Shown here: positions 14,263 to 18,434 of the stretch, piece by piece
Layout: every line of letters begins with the position of its first letter
How positions within the stretch are numbered: position 1 is the first letter of the stretch
Source: an uncultured Alphaproteobacteria bacterium
GTDB taxonomy: Bacteria > Pseudomonadota > Alphaproteobacteria > RF32 > CAG-239
Direction: 5' to 3'
Length of the DNA: 18,434 bases
Assembly (NCBI GenBank): GCA_900540425.1
Contig: UQFU01000027.1
Location: forward strand, 1-18,434
Made by a program: the position numbers and the translations under genes
Notes under the pieces: generated by a model
The model's database searches: none
What the model was told of the DNA's origin: nothing
What the model saw: only the letters and a program-made list of their open reading frames with translations

Positions 14263-15426
14263 ATGTTGTTAAGGAATAAGATTTTAGCAATGGCCGCGGC
14301 AATTTTGGCGCTGTCGGCCTGTAAGGAAGATAAAAATCAGAACCAAAATGCCGTTCAGGTGCCGGTCGTCGGCGCCGTTCGCGTTGAACCGCAGAATGTG
14401 CCGCTGAGTTTTGAATTTTCGGCGCGCGCCCAGGGGTCCAAAGAAACCGAAGTCCGCGCCCGGGTCGGCGGCATTTTGCTCAAACGCAATTATGTTGAAG
14501 GTTCCGCCGTAAAAGAAGGCGATGTTTTGTTTGAGATTGACCCTGACCAATATCAGGTTGCGCTTGATCGTGCCGTCGCCAATATGGCCCAAGTGGAAGC
14601 CAATCTTAAAAATGCCGAAACCGATTGGCAGCGCAAAGACAAACTGGCTAAAGACCGGATTGTCAGCGAAAAGGCCCTTGATGAAGCCAGAGCGGCGCTT
14701 GATTCATATAAGGCCGCATACCTTCAGGCCAAAGCCGAGGTAAACGCAGCCCAGCTTAATTTGGATTATACCAAGGTAACTGCGCCGATTAGCGGCATTA
14801 CCAGTATGGAAACGCAGTCGGAAGGAAGCTTGATAACGGCTAACGGCGAACTGACCACCATCACGCAGCTGGATCCGATTTATGTTATTTTCTCCGCTTC
14901 CGAAAACGAAATATTAAGCCTGACCAATATGGTGGATCGCGGCTTGATTAAAAATCCCTATAATAAGAGCGAGATATTTGCCCGTGTCCAGTTCAGCGAC
15001 GGAACAACCTATAACCAGGACGGAAAAATCAATTTCATTAACCCGTCAATTGACGAAACTACCGGAACCATAAAGCTTCGCGCCGTGTTCCCCAATCCCG
15101 AACAGCGGCTGCGTCCCGGACAGTTCCTGCGCCTGGTAATGGAAGGGCTGACCCGGATCAACGCGTTGCTGGTCCCGCAGGAAGCCGTTATGCAGAGCGG
15201 TGCCGGTTCTTATGTTTACCGTGTGAATGACGAGGGAAAGGTTGAATCCGTGCAAATCCGTACCGGGCTGATTGCTCCCGACGGGTCATGGATTATTGAT
15301 GAGGGGCTTAATCCCGGAGACGTTATTGTAACCGGCGGTCTGATGAAAATCCGCCCCGGAATGGCCGTGCAGCCCAAATTTGCCGACGCCCCGGAAGCAG
15401 CCGGTGATTCTGCTGTGCAGGAATAA
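14263..15426 (+). CDS. RND efflux periplasmic adaptor lipoprotein (AcrA/MexA family)
   Basis: This 387-residue membrane fusion protein bridges an RND pump and an outer-membrane channel. A lipoprotein signal is clear: MLLRNKILAMAAAILALSAC, with lipobox LSAC and lipidated C20. The biotinyl-lipoyl half-motif (ARVGGILLKRNYVEGSAVKEGDVLFEIDP) is followed by a coiled-coil hairpin (about residues 90-160, rich in Ala, Lys and Asp/Glu). Next comes LDYTKVTAPISGITS, the second lipoyl half, and then the beta-barrel and membrane-proximal domains (RLRPGQFLRL; VPQEAVMQ). A GGATGGAAA ribosome site precedes the ATG. The pump gene starts 15 bases downstream, so the two form an operon. No TetR-type repressor or outer-membrane channel gene is adjacent within the window. 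Confidence 0.95.
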   Translation: MLLRNKILAMAAAILALSACKEDKNQNQNAVQVPVVGAVRVEPQNVPLSFEFSARAQGSKETEVRARVGGILLKRNYVEGSAVKEGDVLFEIDPDQYQVALDRAVANMAQVEANLKNAETDWQRKDKLAKDRIVSEKALDEARAALDSYKAAYLQAKAEVNAAQLNLDYTKVTAPISGITSMETQSEGSLITANGELTTITQLDPIYVIFSASENEILSLTNMVDRGLIKNPYNKSEIFARVQFSDGTTYNQDGKINFINPSIDETTGTIKLRAVFPNPEQRLRPGQFLRLVMEGLTRINALLVPQEAVMQSGAGSYVYRVNDEGKVESVQIRTGLIAPDGSWIIDEGLNPGDVIVTGGLMKIRPGMAVQPKFADAPEAAGDSAVQE

Positions 15427-15441
15427 ATAAGGACAAATTTA

Positions 15442-18434
15442 ATGTTTTCAGAATTTTTTATCAAACGCCCGATTTTTGCTACGGTAATCTCTCTGATTAT
15501 TGTTTTGGCCGGGTTGGTGTCGATAAAAGTGCTGCCGGTTGAGCAGTATCCGAATATCGTTCCGCCGGAAATCCAAATCAGCGCCACTTATCCCGGTGCC
15601 ACGGCAGAAGTCTTGGCCGATACCGTTGCCGCTCCGATAGAACAGGAGCTCAACGGCGTCAATAACATGATCTATATGTATTCAACCGCCACCTCCAGCG
15701 GCTATCTGACAATCGGAGTGGTCTTCGAAATCGGGACCGATCCCGACCAGGCCACTATTGACGTTAATAATAAAGTCCAGATTGCCATGGCCAAACTGCC
15801 GAGCGAGGTGACCAAGCAAGGCGTAACCGTTGAGCAGAAATCAAATTCTATTCTGCAGGTCGTTACCATGCAGTCCGACAATAAGCAGTATGATACGGTC
15901 TATGTCAGCAACTACGCCCTGTTAAACGTTCTTGATGAAATTAAGCGTATTCCGGGGGTCGGCAGCGCTTCGCTGTTTGCATCGCAGGATTATTCAATGC
16001 GTATTTGGATAAGCCCCGATAAGCTTTCCGATTATAACATGACGCCGCTTGACGTGACAACGGCAATCCAGGAACAAAATTCCCAGTTTGCTGCCGGACG
16101 CTTCGGCCAGGAACCGATCGGCGAATATCTGCCTTATACCTATAGCGTCAATACCAAAGGGCGCTTGGTCAATGAGGAAGAATTCGGAAATATTATCCTC
16201 AAAAGCGATTCTTCCGGGGCGACGCTGCGGTTGAAAGACGTGGCGCGGATTGAACTCGGGGCGCAGGACTATAGCGTTTCGTCCCAGCAGAATAACAAGT
16301 CTGCGGTTGCCTTTGCAATTTATTTGCAGTCAGGAGCCAATGCCCTGGAAACTTCCAATGCCGTCAAGGCCAAAATGGCAGAGCTTGCCAAAAAGTTCCC
16401 CGATGGCATTACCTATTCGATTCCCTATGATACGACTTTGTTCGTTAATATTTCGATTGAAGAGGTAATACATACGTTTTTTGAAGCGGTGGTGCTGGTT
16501 ATTTTGGTTGTCTATCTCTTTTTGCAGAATTGGCGCGCGACGCTGATTCCGATTTTGGCGGTTCCGGTGTCAATTATCGGCGCCTTTGCCGGAATGTATG
16601 TTCTGGGATTTTCAATCAATCTGCTGACCTTGTTCGGATTGATTCTGGCAATCGGTATCGTGGTTGATGACGCGATTATCGTGCTCGAAAACGTCGAACG
16701 TCTGATGACCGAAGAAAAACTAAGTCCCAAAGAGGCGGCGTTCAAAGCCATGAAAGAAGTTTCCGATCCGGTTGTCGCGGTGGCTTTGGTACTGTCATCG
16801 GTGTTTTTGCCAATCGCGTTTTTGGGCGGCATGACCGGTATGATGTACCGCCAGTTTGCCGTAACCATCGCCATATCGGTTCTGATTTCCGCTTTTGTAG
16901 CCTTGTCGCTGACACCGGCGCTTTGCGCGCTGCTGATAAGGAAAACCGGCGGCAAAAAGGAACCTCCGGCTTTCTTCCGGGAGTTTAACCGTGGTTTTGA
17001 AAAAGTAACCGATTGGTATATCGCCGGGGTTGAGTTTTTTCTGCATAACCGTAAGACGGCCATGCTCGGCTTTATCGGTGTGTTGGCCTGCATCGGGCTG
17101 TTGTTCAAGGTCGTTCCGGGCGGCTTGGTCCCAATGGAAGACCAGGGCAGCCTGCTGATGGCTTACAGCATGCCGCCGGCATCGTCGTTGCAGCGGACGC
17201 TGAAATTTACGGACAGGGTTTCCGGTTTGGTGAAGGAAAATCCGGCAGTCAAAGATGTGATTACCATTTCCGGTTATGATATCCTGTCGTCGAGTCAAAA
17301 TACCTATTCCGGAATTAGTTTTATTGTGCTGGACGATTGGAATAAGCGCAAGACGCCGGCTTTGCAGGCAGATTCGATTGCCTCGGCGCTGACCGGTATC
17401 GGCATGAGCCAGCCGGAAGGGATTGCCTATTCCTTCAGCATGCCGCCGATTATGGGATTGAGCATGACCGGCGGGTTTGAAGGCTATATCCAAAACAAGG
17501 CCGGACATACCTCGACCGAATTGATGGACAAAACCAACGAACTGCTGAACGCGGCGGCCAAAAATCCGGCCCTGACCAATGTGCGGACCACGTTTTCGGT
17601 CAGTACGCCACAGTACAATATCGAACTCGACCGCGAAAAAGCCAAAGCGCTGAATGTGCCGATTAACCAAATTTATTCGGTCATGCAGGCAACTTTCGGC
17701 AGCTTGTATGTAAACGATTTTACCTACAAAGGACGAAACTTCCGCGTTACCGTCCAGTCGGAAGACAAGTTCCGCCGCAGTCCCGACGATTTGCGTTATG
17801 TTTATGCCAAATCCAACGATGGCAAGCTGATTCCGTTGTCAACGCTGATTAATGTCAAACGGATTACCGGTCCGGAACTGATTAACCGCTTTAATATTTT
17901 CCCGGCCGCTAAAATTACCGGAGACCCGGCGCCGGGGTACAGCTCGGGACAGGCGATTGCCGCAATGGAAGAAGTTGCGGATGAAGTTTTGGGTGCGGAT
18001 TATGACTTGTCCTGGGTCGGCTCCGCATATCAGGAAAAACAAACCGGCGGCGCTTCAACGCAGGCCTTTGCTTTCGGTATTATCATGATTTTCCTGATTT
18101 TGGCCGCCCAGTATGAAAAATGGTCGCTGCCGTTTGTGGTAATTTTGTCGGTGCCGTTTGCCGTTTTGGGAGCCTTACTGACAACTTGGATGCGCGGGCT
18201 GGAAAATGATCTTTACTTCCAGGTCGGTTTGGTCACTTTGATTGGTCTGGCCGCCAAAAACGCAATTTTGATTGTTGAATTTGCGGTTATGGAAGTCGAA
18301 AGCGGCAAAAGCTACAATGAAGCGGCCGTTTCTGCGGCCAGATTGCGTTTCCGCCCGATCGTCATGACCTCTCTGGCCTTTACCTTCGGCATTTTGCCGT
18401 TGGTTGTCAGCAGCGGGGCAGGGGCGGCCAGCCG
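15442..18434 (+). CDS. RND efflux transporter, HAE1 type (AcrB/MexB family), 3' end outside window
   Basis: This is a proton-driven inner-membrane pump of the AcrB/MexB family, open to the window edge: 997 codons are visible of the usual 1030-1050. It starts MFSEFFIKRPIFATVIS, the standard first helix, at ATG 15442 with AAGGA about 8 bases upstream. The proton relay is intact: D409-D410 in GIVVDDAIIVLENVERLM (AcrB D407/D408) and K939 in AAKNAILIVEFA (AcrB K940). The periplasmic porter and docking domains, including LPVEQYPNIVPPEIQISATYPGA, are in place, and every codon boundary I tested keeps frame. The cargo is probably hydrophobic or amphiphilic compounds. The adaptor gene lies just upstream; the missing C-terminus is only a truncation by the window. 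Confidence 0.96.
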   Translation, partial: MFSEFFIKRPIFATVISLIIVLAGLVSIKVLPVEQYPNIVPPEIQISATYPGATAEVLADTVAAPIEQELNGVNNMIYMYSTATSSGYLTIGVVFEIGTDPDQATIDVNNKVQIAMAKLPSEVTKQGVTVEQKSNSILQVVTMQSDNKQYDTVYVSNYALLNVLDEIKRIPGVGSASLFASQDYSMRIWISPDKLSDYNMTPLDVTTAIQEQNSQFAAGRFGQEPIGEYLPYTYSVNTKGRLVNEEEFGNIILKSDSSGATLRLKDVARIELGAQDYSVSSQQNNKSAVAFAIYLQSGANALETSNAVKAKMAELAKKFPDGITYSIPYDTTLFVNISIEEVIHTFFEAVVLVILVVYLFLQNWRATLIPILAVPVSIIGAFAGMYVLGFSINLLTLFGLILAIGIVVDDAIIVLENVERLMTEEKLSPKEAAFKAMKEVSDPVVAVALVLSSVFLPIAFLGGMTGMMYRQFAVTIAISVLISAFVALSLTPALCALLIRKTGGKKEPPAFFREFNRGFEKVTDWYIAGVEFFLHNRKTAMLGFIGVLACIGLLFKVVPGGLVPMEDQGSLLMAYSMPPASSLQRTLKFTDRVSGLVKENPAVKDVITISGYDILSSSQNTYSGISFIVLDDWNKRKTPALQADSIASALTGIGMSQPEGIAYSFSMPPIMGLSMTGGFEGYIQNKAGHTSTELMDKTNELLNAAAKNPALTNVRTTFSVSTPQYNIELDREKAKALNVPINQIYSVMQATFGSLYVNDFTYKGRNFRVTVQSEDKFRRSPDDLRYVYAKSNDGKLIPLSTLINVKRITGPELINRFNIFPAAKITGDPAPGYSSGQAIAAMEEVADEVLGADYDLSWVGSAYQEKQTGGASTQAFAFGIIMIFLILAAQYEKWSLPFVVILSVPFAVLGALLTTWMRGLENDLYFQVGLVTLIGLAAKNAILIVEFAVMEVESGKSYNEAAVSAARLRFRPIVMTSLAFTFGILPLVVSSGAGAAS

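Noticed and set aside
16795..17670. Long minus-strand open frame inside the RND pump gene
   Set aside because: Antisense shadow of a clear AcrB-family reading frame.

Overview
The window looks like a chromosomal segment of a host-associated (probably gut) alphaproteobacterium. The main clue is GyrA: it carries the extra segment in its C-terminal half (about residues 744-790) and the long acidic tail that I associate with alphaproteobacterial GyrA. Most genes have balanced GC (a sampled gyrA line is about 57%). The arginine decarboxylase/antiporter pair and the RND pump suit a bacterium exposed to acid and toxic compounds in a host. I infer an uncultured gut Alphaproteobacteria lineage, with moderate confidence; no rRNA is present to confirm it.

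Layout. (1) 1-231: gyrA leader with two GC-rich hairpins. (2) 232-3045: gyrA, closed by a strong intrinsic terminator. (3) About 3125-5450: a very AT-rich island (one sampled line is 17% GC) with its own promoter. It encodes a radical SAM/SPASM peptide maturase, a 34-residue precursor-like peptide absent from long-ORF calls, and a GNAT acetyltransferase. This looks like a minimal RiPP cluster, probably acquired by transfer. (4) 5563-8158: an orphan protein with a terminator, a histidine phosphatase and a MIF-family tautomerase in one operon, then a second orphan protein and a bidirectional terminator. (5) 8213-10366, minus strand: pyruvoyl-dependent arginine decarboxylase (aaxB) and an arginine/agmatine-type antiporter (aaxC), with an intrinsic terminator between them. 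(6) 10543-14151: five tightly packed, partly overlapping genes. They are a radical SAM enzyme of the tetraether-synthase (Tes/MJ0619) family, two small membrane proteins that appear to be tandem paralogues, a divergent Lgt-like membrane protein and an ICMT/PEMT-like membrane methyltransferase with a Cys-rich tail. (7) 14263-18434: an RND efflux pump (periplasmic adaptor lipoprotein plus inner-membrane pump), cut by the window edge.

The two best candidates for undescribed systems are the Tes-like/Lgt-like/ICMT-like cluster, which reads as a membrane-lipid or lipoprotein-modifying pathway, and the radical SAM/34-residue peptide/GNAT cluster. The aaxBC pair should import arginine, decarboxylate it with proton consumption and export agmatine. 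The RND pair should expel amphiphilic compounds, although its outer-membrane channel is not in view.
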